Shown one piece after another: positions 7,228 through 14,628 of a stretch of 64,000 bases of DNA (the stretch's first letter is position 1; the number at the start of each line of letters is the position of its first letter). Made by a program: the position numbers and the translations under genes. The notes beneath the pieces are model-generated. The model was not told the DNA's origin. It made no database searches and saw nothing but the letters and a program-made list of their open reading frames with translations. Origin of the DNA: Bacteroidota bacterium (GTDB lineage Bacteria; Bacteroidota; Bacteroidia; 2-12-FULL-35-15); assembly GCA_021323165.1 (NCBI GenBank), contig JAJTCJ010000027.1, positions 1-64,000 on the forward strand, read 5' to 3'.

Positions 7228-8562
7228 GTGAAAAAAATCTGGGTATTACTAAATAAAAGTTTGAAAATATTAAAACCAATTAATTTAAATTATGAGACAG
7301 CAATCAAAAAATACAATCCTAAGTACTACGAAAAGTATGCCTGGCTAATTCATTTGATTTTGCTAAGAAATTTTATATGTGATGATACATTTAATGGATT
7401 TGTAAAACTGCAGTCATGCATACTCAAAGAATATCTAGGGGATAAGTTTTATAAAAAGGTGGTAACCGCCTTGGTTGACAACGATATTATTGAAGTAGAT
7501 TCTTCTTACTCTCCCGGTGAATTCAGCAAATCGTACAGATTGACTAAGATTTACACGGAGTATCCTCCTGTGTGGATTGCATTTTCAACTAGGAAGGCAA
7601 AAGGGTACTTTGAAAAATATAAAAGTTTTGAATGCTCTAATCATAATAAGTTTAATGATCCGGACATGGTAAATGTTATTAATCAAAATATAAAGAAGAT
7701 TAATATTGATAGTTCTTTAGCAGTAGAAAAGGTAGAATTACTACTCTCCGATGGTGTAATTAAAAGCGAAGCCAGAAGTTCATACTTTTATTTTATTGAT
7801 GCTATTTCATCAGGAGATTTGTTTTTATATCATTCACAAAAAACGGGCAGATTGTACCATACCATAGTAGGCTGTCCAAGATCATTGAGGGGTTTTCTTC
7901 ATGTTAATGAAGAGAAGTTATTTCAAGTTGATGTTGCTAACTGCCAACCAATGATATTTGTGAAAATGCTTCAGGAATATTTAAAAGTAATGAGGACAGC
8001 AGTTAAATATGACAGGAAAAGCATAGGTAGTGGTTATCTATTCCTTTCATATATACATGAAAGAACTATATATACTCCCTATGTGTCTTCTTTTTTGTAT
8101 CCACCGGATGTTAACCTTTACATCGAGTTAACAAAAACTGGTGGCTTCTATGAATTTTTAATGAGGAAGTTCAAAGTAAAAGAATCTGATAGAGAAACAT
8201 TTAAAAAAGACTTTTTTGCCCGGGTGTTTTATTCTAAACTGAAAGGAATGGAAAAGTATAGATATGGAAAATTATTCAAGCTGCATTTTCCAACTGTTTA
8301 TAAGGCCATTGTTTGGGGAAAAAGAAGTGGTCATCATCTTCTCCCTACCAAAATGCAAAGTATTGAAAGTAATATTGTTATTCAAAAGGTGTGTGCAAGA
8401 ATTTGTAAAGAGCATGATAATTCAGAAATACCTTTTTTCATCCCAGCACATGATGCAATTATCTGTTTTAAGGAGAAACTAGCATATATAGAAAAGATTA
8501 TGTTAGAGGAGTTCACAAGCAATATGGGATTCACACCTACTGTTAGACAGAAACACTTCTAA
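7228..8562 (+). CDS. Family-A-like polymerase palm protein (TV-Pol-like)
   Basis: 444 residues from GTG 7228; no upstream ATG exists in frame. The C-terminal two thirds carry spaced motifs of a family-A-type polymerase palm. LFQVDVANCQPMIF has the motif-A Asp235; KKDFFARVFYS (326-336) resembles the fingers helix with Lys and Tyr; QSIESNIVIQKV (377-388) follows; IPAHDAIIC has His408-Asp409, as in motif C. No 3'-5' exonuclease domain is visible. The pattern recalls the transposon/viral polymerase (TV-Pol) group related to DNA polymerase A and T7 RNA polymerase. It could replicate the island or prime synthesis. Family-level call is inference from motifs. Confidence 0.6.
   Translation: MKKIWVLLNKSLKILKPINLNYETAIKKYNPKYYEKYAWLIHLILLRNFICDDTFNGFVKLQSCILKEYLGDKFYKKVVTALVDNDIIEVDSSYSPGEFSKSYRLTKIYTEYPPVWIAFSTRKAKGYFEKYKSFECSNHNKFNDPDMVNVINQNIKKINIDSSLAVEKVELLLSDGVIKSEARSSYFYFIDAISSGDLFLYHSQKTGRLYHTIVGCPRSLRGFLHVNEEKLFQVDVANCQPMIFVKMLQEYLKVMRTAVKYDRKSIGSGYLFLSYIHERTIYTPYVSSFLYPPDVNLYIELTKTGGFYEFLMRKFKVKESDRETFKKDFFARVFYSKLKGMEKYRYGKLFKLHFPTVYKAIVWGKRSGHHLLPTKMQSIESNIVIQKVCARICKEHDNSEIPFFIPAHDAIICFKEKLAYIEKIMLEEFTSNMGFTPTVRQKHF
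8073..8085 (+). repeat. Partial copy of the island 16-bp repeat inside the polymerase gene
   Basis: TACTCCCTATGTG matches the first 13 bases of the intergenic repeat exactly. It lies within coding sequence for the palm protein and is read there as part of YTPYVSS. Confidence 0.6.
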
Positions 8563-8578
8563 TCATTCAAGATCTACA

Positions 8579-8594
8579 TACTCCCTATGTGGTG
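8579..8594 (+). repeat. Island 16-bp repeat, copy 1
   Basis: TACTCCCTATGTGGTG lies in the 40-base gap between the convergent ends of the polymerase and OLD-nuclease genes. The following CATAT is shared with the copy at 14324. Confidence 0.85.
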
Positions 8595-8602
8595 CATATA
8601 TT

Positions 8603-10471
8603 CTAACCAGCGGGATTAAGTTCTTGCTGGTTATTATTCTTTTTAATAAATTTAAATATGTTCGCAGTTAGCTCTTTTGTCTCAGGTGTTAGGTGATTAA
8701 TATCAGTCATAACTGCTACTGCTTTCTTTGAAAAACCCACTTTGTCTTTGATAGTTCCACTTTCAGCAGCGTAAGTTTTTGATAAGCCAGCAACATTTTT
8801 ATCTATGAAAGCACCCAATTTCGCATTAACATACTTAGATCTCTTTATTTTAGAAAAATCAAGGTTTAATCCATTATAACTTTCATAAGACCTTATAACA
8901 TTTATTACCACTTCTTCCGAGAGAAGATTTTCAATTTCATGAGATTTAAGACAGTAATACTGATCACCTAAATTGATTTTGAGTTTTTCTTGCCTTTCCA
9001 TTTTTTTGGACATGGATCCATTTTTATTCAAACCAGCACCATCTTGATCAGTTATTAAAAACATTTTTCCACACAATGCTTTCACATTTATATTGGGATG
9101 TAACTCATCAGTGTTTTCTAAAAAAGACCAGTGAGTTATATTCCCACCACCATACTCTAAAAAAGAAAAATGAATATCTTCTAGAAATTTTTGGTTTTGT
9201 GTATGTTGATACAGTTCAAGAAATTTCCTAATATAAATCCTATCTGTAATCCCTTCAACCCAAATCGTACAATTAGTTAAGTAAACTGAGGAATTTCTTA
9301 CTCCTAATAATTCTAAAAGATTTCTATTGGTGTTTTCAACATTATCAATTATGAACTCTTGACCTCTCTTTTGAAATGCGTACACAGAAATTTTCTTGAA
9401 ATCCAATGTCATATCTAAGAAATGGTTAGAATGGGTTGTAAGATAAAACTGAAAATGTTTAAATTCTGGAAGCATTAATGTTTCAAGAAATATGCGCTGG
9501 AAACCAGGATGAAGATAAGTATCAGGCTCTTCAAAAAATACGTTCAAATTTTCATTTTGATTAAAGAATAATGGGTATGTTAGAATGATTAAGGCTTGCA
9601 CACCTTCTCCTAACATATATATTGGACGTTCATCTTCTCCTATCTTAACATGAACTGCATTATCATCTATATGTGGAATAATATTGAAATCTTGATTAAT
9701 GAAAAAATTTCGTTTTAAAAAATCTTCAAATTCCCTGATTTTTTGTCTTTTTTCACCAGAACCTAAAAGCAATTTTTTGACATCATCATACAAGCTTAAC
9801 CCAGTGTAAATATTCTCATGAAAACTCTTCTCATCAGGGAAGTAGTCTTTGATAGTCCGGAATTTATAGCTATCAAAATCAACTAAGGTCCTATCCTGGC
9901 TGTAATTAGTATTCCTTAAGCCTCTTAAGGTAGGAATGTAAATATTCCTTTTTTGAAAAGTCTCATCGGTAATGTTTTTTAATTCATCTAGTTGCACAAG
10001 ATATATTGGAATCGTAGTCCTAAAGAACTCAGTTATAGCTTTCATTATTTCAGGACTGTGACTCCATCCTGTTTTAGAAACAACTCTCCCACCAGTTATG
10101 CTCGCAAATTGTTGAATCCTGTTAAATATTTCACTCAGTTCACTTCCTTTACTCCAAAATTTAATTTCAGGTATATTTACATTTACACCTTCAATTTCTG
10201 ATATTTTTTTATCGTTATAAAAATTATATATTACTTCTTTAAGTTCATTAATAACTCTGTTTATTTTTTCTATATCTATTGATTTACAGTTAAACTCAGT
10301 GTTCTTGAGAGAAAATAGCGTTCTTAAAAATCTGCTTTTCCCAGTATTATTAGGTCCTATAAGGATGTTTACATTGGAAAGATTGGACAATACTTTGGTT
10401 TTGGGCTGAACAGAATAATCTGCGAATTCTACCCTATCTATACTAATAGAACTATACTGGTGGTCTTTCAT
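8603..10471 (-). CDS. OLD-family ATPase/TOPRIM nuclease
   Basis: 622 residues. The N-terminal ABC-type AAA ATPase has Walker A GPNNTGKS (39-46), a long insert, then Walker B with signature-like NVFFEEPDTYLHP and the switch His in FYLTTHSNHFLD. The C-terminal TOPRIM domain has the catalytic Glu in WVEGITDR and the Asp pair in FLITDQDGAG. This is the architecture of OLD (overcoming lysogenization defect) nucleases and of GajA in the Gabija phage-defence system. No UvrD-like GajB partner is adjacent. The upstream 166-residue gene is the only candidate partner. Likely an anti-phage or anti-plasmid DNA nuclease; the defensive role is inferred from family and island location. Confidence 0.85.
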   Translation of the reverse strand: MKDHQYSSISIDRVEFADYSVQPKTKVLSNLSNVNILIGPNNTGKSRFLRTLFSLKNTEFNCKSIDIEKINRVINELKEVIYNFYNDKKISEIEGVNVNIPEIKFWSKGSELSEIFNRIQQFASITGGRVVSKTGWSHSPEIMKAITEFFRTTIPIYLVQLDELKNITDETFQKRNIYIPTLRGLRNTNYSQDRTLVDFDSYKFRTIKDYFPDEKSFHENIYTGLSLYDDVKKLLLGSGEKRQKIREFEDFLKRNFFINQDFNIIPHIDDNAVHVKIGEDERPIYMLGEGVQALIILTYPLFFNQNENLNVFFEEPDTYLHPGFQRIFLETLMLPEFKHFQFYLTTHSNHFLDMTLDFKKISVYAFQKRGQEFIIDNVENTNRNLLELLGVRNSSVYLTNCTIWVEGITDRIYIRKFLELYQHTQNQKFLEDIHFSFLEYGGGNITHWSFLENTDELHPNINVKALCGKMFLITDQDGAGLNKNGSMSKKMERQEKLKINLGDQYYCLKSHEIENLLSEEVVINVIRSYESYNGLNLDFSKIKRSKYVNAKLGAFIDKNVAGLSKTYAAESGTIKDKVGFSKKAVAVMTDINHLTPETKELTANIFKFIKKNNNQQELNPAG

Positions 10472-10595
10472 GAAAAATGTTATAAATATAGAGGGAGTAG
10501 CTCTGTTCGGTGGCTAAGATATAACTTTTTAACAAGATACTTTGGTTACAATTTCCTATCAACTTTCAGAAAAATCTTAGAATTGGTTATACAAA

Positions 10596-11096
10596 TCAAT
10601 CCAACCCTTCATACCTCAAGTCATCAAAGGCAGTAGGATCAAGTTTTCTTTCTCTGTATTGGGGAGAAATACCTTTCTCCTTTACAGTTTTCTTAACTAA
10701 TGGTATTGGCTCACCACGTTTAATAATCTTAAATCCTGTATGATCAATAATTCTAATTGAATATTTACCACATGTATACCAATCATCTTGAAATTCTATT
10801 GGTGTCCATACCTGACCATTTGAATCAATTAAAGCTTGGATTGGTCCTGGCTTCCATTCATATATTTTAAAGGATTTTTTTGGAGGATCTATACGTTCAT
10901 GAGATATTGCAGGATCAAAAACAGATGATCTGATCTCTATAATCCTGTATGCAAACCATATCAACCTATGGATAATCTCACCGGGTCTGTCTCCTTCTTT
11001 CCTGTTTGGATATTTTATTTCTATTTTTTTAGCTCTAGCTCTCCAAATATCAGCCACTTTATAGGCATCCATTACATTTATATCTTTAATCTTCAT
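10596..11096 (-). CDS. Hypothetical island protein upstream of OLD nuclease
   Basis: 166 residues, Lys/Arg/Pro-rich, no recognised domain. KVADIWRARAKKIEIKYPNR and a C-terminal block with PLVKKTVKEKGISPQYRERK suggest a nucleic-acid- or protein-binding surface. It is on the same strand as the OLD gene with a 124-base gap, so the pair may share a transcript. The gap contains AGGGAGTA, the reverse complement of the first eight bases of the island repeat. A partner role for the OLD protein is possible but unproven. Confidence 0.55.
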   Translation of the reverse strand: MKIKDINVMDAYKVADIWRARAKKIEIKYPNRKEGDRPGEIIHRLIWFAYRIIEIRSSVFDPAISHERIDPPKKSFKIYEWKPGPIQALIDSNGQVWTPIEFQDDWYTCGKYSIRIIDHTGFKIIKRGEPIPLVKKTVKEKGISPQYRERKLDPTAFDDLRYEGLD

Positions 11097-11273
11097 ACTC
11101 TCAAAGTTAAATTGGGATTTTCCGATAGCTTGCCACGTTTTATAGAATTAATACATTTGCTACGATGTATAACAAGCCCAAACAGACCAAATTATCTTAT
11201 CTCCTTAAGTATCTGTTCATTTTGATAATTGTACACCCGAGTAAAAAGGATTATGAGTTTAGAAAGTTGAGGG

Positions 11274-11486
11274 ATGAAAAAGAATATTGACTATCTAGAG
11301 TTCAGAAAGCTCCCTTCAGCTGAACAGATTGCAGTAATTGAAGACAGAGGCTTATTTGTAAAGAAAACCCAGCAAAAGACTGTCTTTATGGTACATGATT
11401 ACTTTGCTGAAGTAACTTATAATAGAAATAGTCGTACTATTAAGGAAGTTAAACCCATCTTCAGTTTTGATTTTTCCATATTGTAA
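11274..11486 (+). CDS. Small hypothetical island protein
   Basis: 70 residues: IDYLEFRKLPSAEQIAVIED, then VKKTQQKTVFMVHDYFAEV and a hydrophobic end. No family recognised. The amino-acid pattern (charged helix then beta strands) looks like a true protein, and ATG 11274 is preceded by a GA-rich stretch (TTGAGGG). It lies between divergently placed genes of the island and may be transcribed alone. Confidence 0.5.
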   Translation: MKKNIDYLEFRKLPSAEQIAVIEDRGLFVKKTQQKTVFMVHDYFAEVTYNRNSRTIKEVKPIFSFDFSIL

Positions 11487-11554
11487 ATATGATATGAACT
11501 GCGCATAACAATTGAATCGGTTGTATCTTCTTGGGGAATGAGTACTCAAACATG

Positions 11555-11980
11555 TTAATTCCAATAATGTTCAAGACTTTCAATTGTTTTCTTAAATGCT
11601 TCAGCAGTGATTGGTTTAATAAGAAATTGATCAGCTCCCAACTCTAAGCAAGTGAATTTAAGAGGATCTTTTTTTGAACCTGCGAGTATTACAACTGGGA
11701 TATGTTTAGTATCAGGATTATTTTTAACAGCTTTTAAGACCTCTACCCCTTGCAAGTTAGGTAAATGTAAATCAACGATAATAAGATTGGCTTTATTGCC
11801 AAATTTGGCACCTTTTAATTTTTCAGCTTTGGTGAGGAAATCAATTGCTTCTTTCCCATCTTTTAAATGGATGACGTTATTTTGAACTCCAACATTTGTA
11901 AAAGCTTCAAAGGCTAATTCAATATCCCTGGGTCCGTCTTCAACAAAAATGATTTCTATATTACTTAGAGCAAGTGCCAT
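11555..11980 (-). CDS. Single-domain response regulator of the island
   Basis: 141 residues, one CheY-like receiver with no output domain. The acidic pocket is IIFVEDGPRDIE, the phospho-acceptor Asp70 is in LIIVDLHLPNLQG, the switch residue is Ser in VILAGSKKD, where a Thr/Ser pair is usual, and the Lys is in FLIKPITAE. It resembles the Rcp1-like receiver at 2754-3149, but the two are clearly different genes. No histidine kinase is present on the island, so it would have to be served by a host kinase. Confidence 0.88.
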   Translation of the reverse strand: MALALSNIEIIFVEDGPRDIELAFEAFTNVGVQNNVIHLKDGKEAIDFLTKAEKLKGAKFGNKANLIIVDLHLPNLQGVEVLKAVKNNPDTKHIPVVILAGSKKDPLKFTCLELGADQFLIKPITAEAFKKTIESLEHYWN

Positions 11981-12141
11981 ATTAAAAAGTCAGTTCTTTC
12001 TTTATATCAAAATTGTTTCCAATTAAAGATAAAATGGGTGACAGCTTTAAAGTTCTACATAAATCAATGTATTAAGTTGTGAATTAAATGATTACAAGTA
12101 AATGAATTGGGAAAAAAATTCTACACGTAAATAGTTGATTT

Positions 12142-12570
12142 ATGTCAATCTTTGGCAAGGATAAAATTAACAGTATGCCTTATCAATTAATTGAAACTGA
12201 TAAATATAGCTTTAGAATTCATGCTCAAAATAATCTTCTAGAATATATAATTAAGGAAGGTGTTACCATTGATGTGGTAGACATTATTGAGGGAAAGAAG
12301 CTTCTTACTAAAGCGAAACCTAATACAAAATTCTTTGTGTTGGCAGAAGGAATTGAATTCTTTACTTTAACCAAAGGTGCGCGTGAACTTAGCGCTACTA
12401 AAGAGTTTTCAGACAATACTCATGCAATTGCTTTTTACACAACAAACTCATCTTTATTATTACTTGGAGAAATTTACAATAAGATCAATAAGCCTGTAGT
12501 TCCTACTAAGATCTTTAATGACAGAGATGAAGCCATGGAATGGTTAATTCAACAAATGTGGAAATATTAA
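12142..12570 (+). CDS. STAS/SpoIIAA-like hypothetical protein
   Basis: 142 residues. The C-terminal part, with SDNTHAIAFYTTNSSLLLLG, then a hydrophobic helix and NKPVVPTKIFNDRDEAMEWL, matches a Bacteroidota-specific small family with a STAS/SpoIIAA-like fold (I believe DUF7793). The N-terminal half carries EYIIKEGVTIDVVDIIEGKK. Such proteins are normally chromosomal and of unknown role. It faces away from the receiver gene across a 161-base gap, so the two could respond to the same signal, but that is speculation. Confidence 0.6.
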   Translation: MSIFGKDKINSMPYQLIETDKYSFRIHAQNNLLEYIIKEGVTIDVVDIIEGKKLLTKAKPNTKFFVLAEGIEFFTLTKGARELSATKEFSDNTHAIAFYTTNSSLLLLGEIYNKINKPVVPTKIFNDRDEAMEWLIQQMWKY

Positions 12571-12667
12571 AGACGGCTCTTTGAACTGTTTTTGGTAATA
12601 GCTTGATTTTAGGGCATCCTATGGCATACAATTTGCATTTTACTCCCTGATTTATATAGATTTCCCA

Positions 12668-13096
12668 ATGACAGCCTTTGAATTGCCAGTAACAGACGGT
12701 AAACCATTGAACATAATGGACTTTAAAGTTGATTTAATAGCTTCTCCTCCTGAGATACAACATCGAAGTATTGAAGCTGTGGATCAATACATTTCAATGA
12801 ACTCAGAAGCTTTATGTATTGACTATAAAGATGCCCAGTTAGATGAAGGACGTCTCAATATATACCTTTGTAGATTTCAAACAGGTAAGTTCCGTCTTCA
12901 TATCATTGGAAAAATCAGAGGTCAAGAATTTAGAACTGAACGTGAGATTAAGGAAACTCAAAGTAATAGCTGGGGTACGCTAAACCAAAAAATTAATTAT
13001 GTTTTAGTTAGCAGTCGGAACATCTTAAGAACTTATTATATTAGTTCAAATATCAAAAGCATTGAAAATCATTTGATGGCTTTTATTGTTGCATAG
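12668..13096 (+). CDS. Hypothetical island protein
   Basis: 142 residues, no recognised domain and no signal peptide. There is a possible alpha/beta core with LNIYLCRFQTGKFRLHIIGK and ILRTYYISSNIKSIENHLM. It is 97 bases downstream of the STAS-like gene on the same strand. TACTCCCT, the first eight bases of the island repeat, lies at 12641-12648, just before its ATG. Confidence 0.5.
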   Translation: MTAFELPVTDGKPLNIMDFKVDLIASPPEIQHRSIEAVDQYISMNSEALCIDYKDAQLDEGRLNIYLCRFQTGKFRLHIIGKIRGQEFRTEREIKETQSNSWGTLNQKINYVLVSSRNILRTYYISSNIKSIENHLMAFIVA

Positions 13097-13172
13097 ATCT
13101 TGTGCTTTCACAGACATGGATAATGGAGAGATGTTGAAGTAGAAATCTATTCTTGATCATTCTTCTTAGTTA

Positions 13173-13188
13173 TACTCCCTATGTGGTG
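13173..13188 (+). repeat. Island 16-bp repeat, copy 2
   Basis: TACTCCCTATGTGGTG, identical to copy 1, lies in the 191-base gap before the SRAP gene and 77 bases after the previous stop. Confidence 0.85.
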
Positions 13189-13287
13189 ACTTTTAATCGT
13201 AATTATACATCCTCCCCATCTATCAGGATCATAGAATAGCGCACTTTTTCCAATAATATAAAGTGAACTTTTTCGTTATTTTGTACT

Positions 13288-14013
13288 ATGTGTAAAAAGA
13301 AGGGAAATCAGATGGAATTAAATTTCATCGAAGATAACTATCAGGCTAAAATTACTGATCCTAAAAAATATAAGAAGTATTATGCTGCTTCAGGATATGA
13401 TCATCCATCATGGCCTGTAATCCCATCTGATGATCCATTTGGCATTGACATAAAAGACTGGGGACTAATACCTAGTTGGACAAAAAACTCTCAGGATGCA
13501 AAAACCTTTTCTGACAATAACCTGAATGCTAGAGCTGAAACTGTATTTGAAAAACCAAGTTTTAGACATATAATCAGAAAGCAGAGATGCATTGTGCCCA
13601 TTTCAGGCTTCTTTGAGAGCAGACACATTGGTAAAGATAAAATCCCTTATTATATTTTCCCTAAGGATGGTGCTTGCTTTTCTGTAGCGGGAATTTATGA
13701 TACCTGGATAAATGAAGTTGGTGAGCCGGTACATACTTATACTATATTAACTTGTGATTCAAACCCTTTGTTATCCAAGATCCACAATTCAAAACTCAGA
13801 ATGCCTTTAATCCTGCCAAAAGTATCTGAAAAGGTATATCTGGATTCAAGTATTTCTGATGAGATGTTAAAATCACTTTTTATTCCATATGATGAAAGCT
13901 TGATGGATGCAAGAACTGTTTCAAAACTTATTCATTCCCCAAAGAAGGATCTGGTTAATGTTCCAGAAGTTCTTTCTTCTGTGGAATATCCTGAATTAGC
14001 TTTTTACGATTAA
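13288..14013 (+). CDS. SRAP-domain protein (YedK/HMCES family)
   Basis: 241 residues. The catalytic Cys2 sits right after the initiator Met, which fixes the start at 13288. The other site residues are present: Asn80 and Arg82 in NARAET, Glu110 in RCIVPISGFFE, and His166 with RMP (171-173) in IHNSKLRMPLIL. Family members form a thiazolidine DNA-protein crosslink with abasic sites in single-stranded DNA and shield them. On a mobile island it could protect single-stranded intermediates. The next gene starts 6 bases after its stop, so the two are co-transcribed. Confidence 0.93.
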   Translation: MCKKKGNQMELNFIEDNYQAKITDPKKYKKYYAASGYDHPSWPVIPSDDPFGIDIKDWGLIPSWTKNSQDAKTFSDNNLNARAETVFEKPSFRHIIRKQRCIVPISGFFESRHIGKDKIPYYIFPKDGACFSVAGIYDTWINEVGEPVHTYTILTCDSNPLLSKIHNSKLRMPLILPKVSEKVYLDSSISDEMLKSLFIPYDESLMDARTVSKLIHSPKKDLVNVPEVLSSVEYPELAFYD

Positions 14014-14019
14014 GAAAAC

Positions 14020-14277
14020 ATGAATAATCAAAATTGGGTAACTTTCTGTGAGTCTTCCCTTGAAGTATTACGTCTTATGGGCAGAAAATTTTACACCTGC
14101 TTAATTGATCCTGAAAAGGATTATCAAATAAATATTTACCCATTTAATTCTGAAAATGAAGCGCTGGAACTTTTAAATACAAATGGTGGGACCATTGATT
14201 ATATTTTGGAAGATGATGAAGTATTGCAGGAGTTAGCATGTGGAGTAGAGCTAATACAGGCTAGAATACTTTTATAA
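14020..14277 (+). CDS. Small hypothetical protein co-transcribed with SRAP
   Basis: 85 residues, acidic: VTFCESSLEVLRLMGRKFYT, YPFNSENEALELLNTNGG and LEDDEVLQELACGVELIQ. The ATG is 6 bases after the SRAP stop. No family recognised. Its tight link to the SRAP gene and its enclosure with that gene between two copies of the 16-bp repeat suggest they move and work together. Confidence 0.6.
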   Translation: MNNQNWVTFCESSLEVLRLMGRKFYTCLIDPEKDYQINIYPFNSENEALELLNTNGGTIDYILEDDEVLQELACGVELIQARILL

Positions 14278-14284
14278 TTAATCT

Positions 14285-14322
<38 letters not shown>

Positions 14323-14323
14323 T

Positions 14324-14339
14324 TACTCCCTATGTAGTG
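14324..14339 (+). repeat. Island 16-bp repeat, copy 3
   Basis: TACTCCCTATGTAGTG differs from copy 1 at one base (G to A). The flanking CATAT after it is shared with copy 1. It lies 5 bases before the stop codon of the 74-residue gene. Confidence 0.85.
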
Positions 14340-14344
14340 CATAT

Positions 14345-14569
14345 TTACATGGAGTTTGTATTTAATCCGTAAATAATTCTGGGAGGTCTTTTCTTGACTG
14401 CCTTTTTCTTTTTGGCTTTGGCTTTTTTCTCTTCCTTATGCTTATCAACATCAGCCTGAGTAATGAATCCCATTTCAATACTCTTTTTTAGTTGAGCATC
14501 AACAGCCTTTTTAACCTGTTCCTTACTTACTTTTTTGGGCTTCTTTTTTTTCATTAATTTACTGTTCAT
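14345..14569 (-). CDS. Small lysine-rich basic protein
   Basis: 74 residues, strongly basic: a KKKKPKK start, a helical centre (KEQVKKAVDAQLKKSIEMGF, then ITQADVDKHKEEKK) and a KKKKAVKKRPPR end. It is probably nucleic-acid binding. The central helix pair looks structured, so it is not mere low complexity. No family recognised. It is enclosed on both sides by copies of the 16-bp repeat. Confidence 0.6.
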   Translation of the reverse strand: MNSKLMKKKKPKKVSKEQVKKAVDAQLKKSIEMGFITQADVDKHKEEKKAKAKKKKAVKKRPPRIIYGLNTNSM

Positions 14570-14610
14570 TTAAATGTATTTCTAGTGATTTGAAAGGAGA
14601 GGCATATTAA

Positions 14611-14626
14611 TACTCCCAATGTGGTG
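14611..14626 (+). repeat. Island 16-bp repeat, copy 4
   Basis: TACTCCCAATGTGGTG differs from copy 1 at one base (T to A). It lies between the start of the 74-residue gene and the stop of the IF2_N-repeat gene. Confidence 0.85.
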
Positions 14627-14628
14627 TA

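Noticed and set aside
8603-10471. Gabija system
   Set aside because: Only a GajA-like protein is present; there is no UvrD-like helicase partner next to it.
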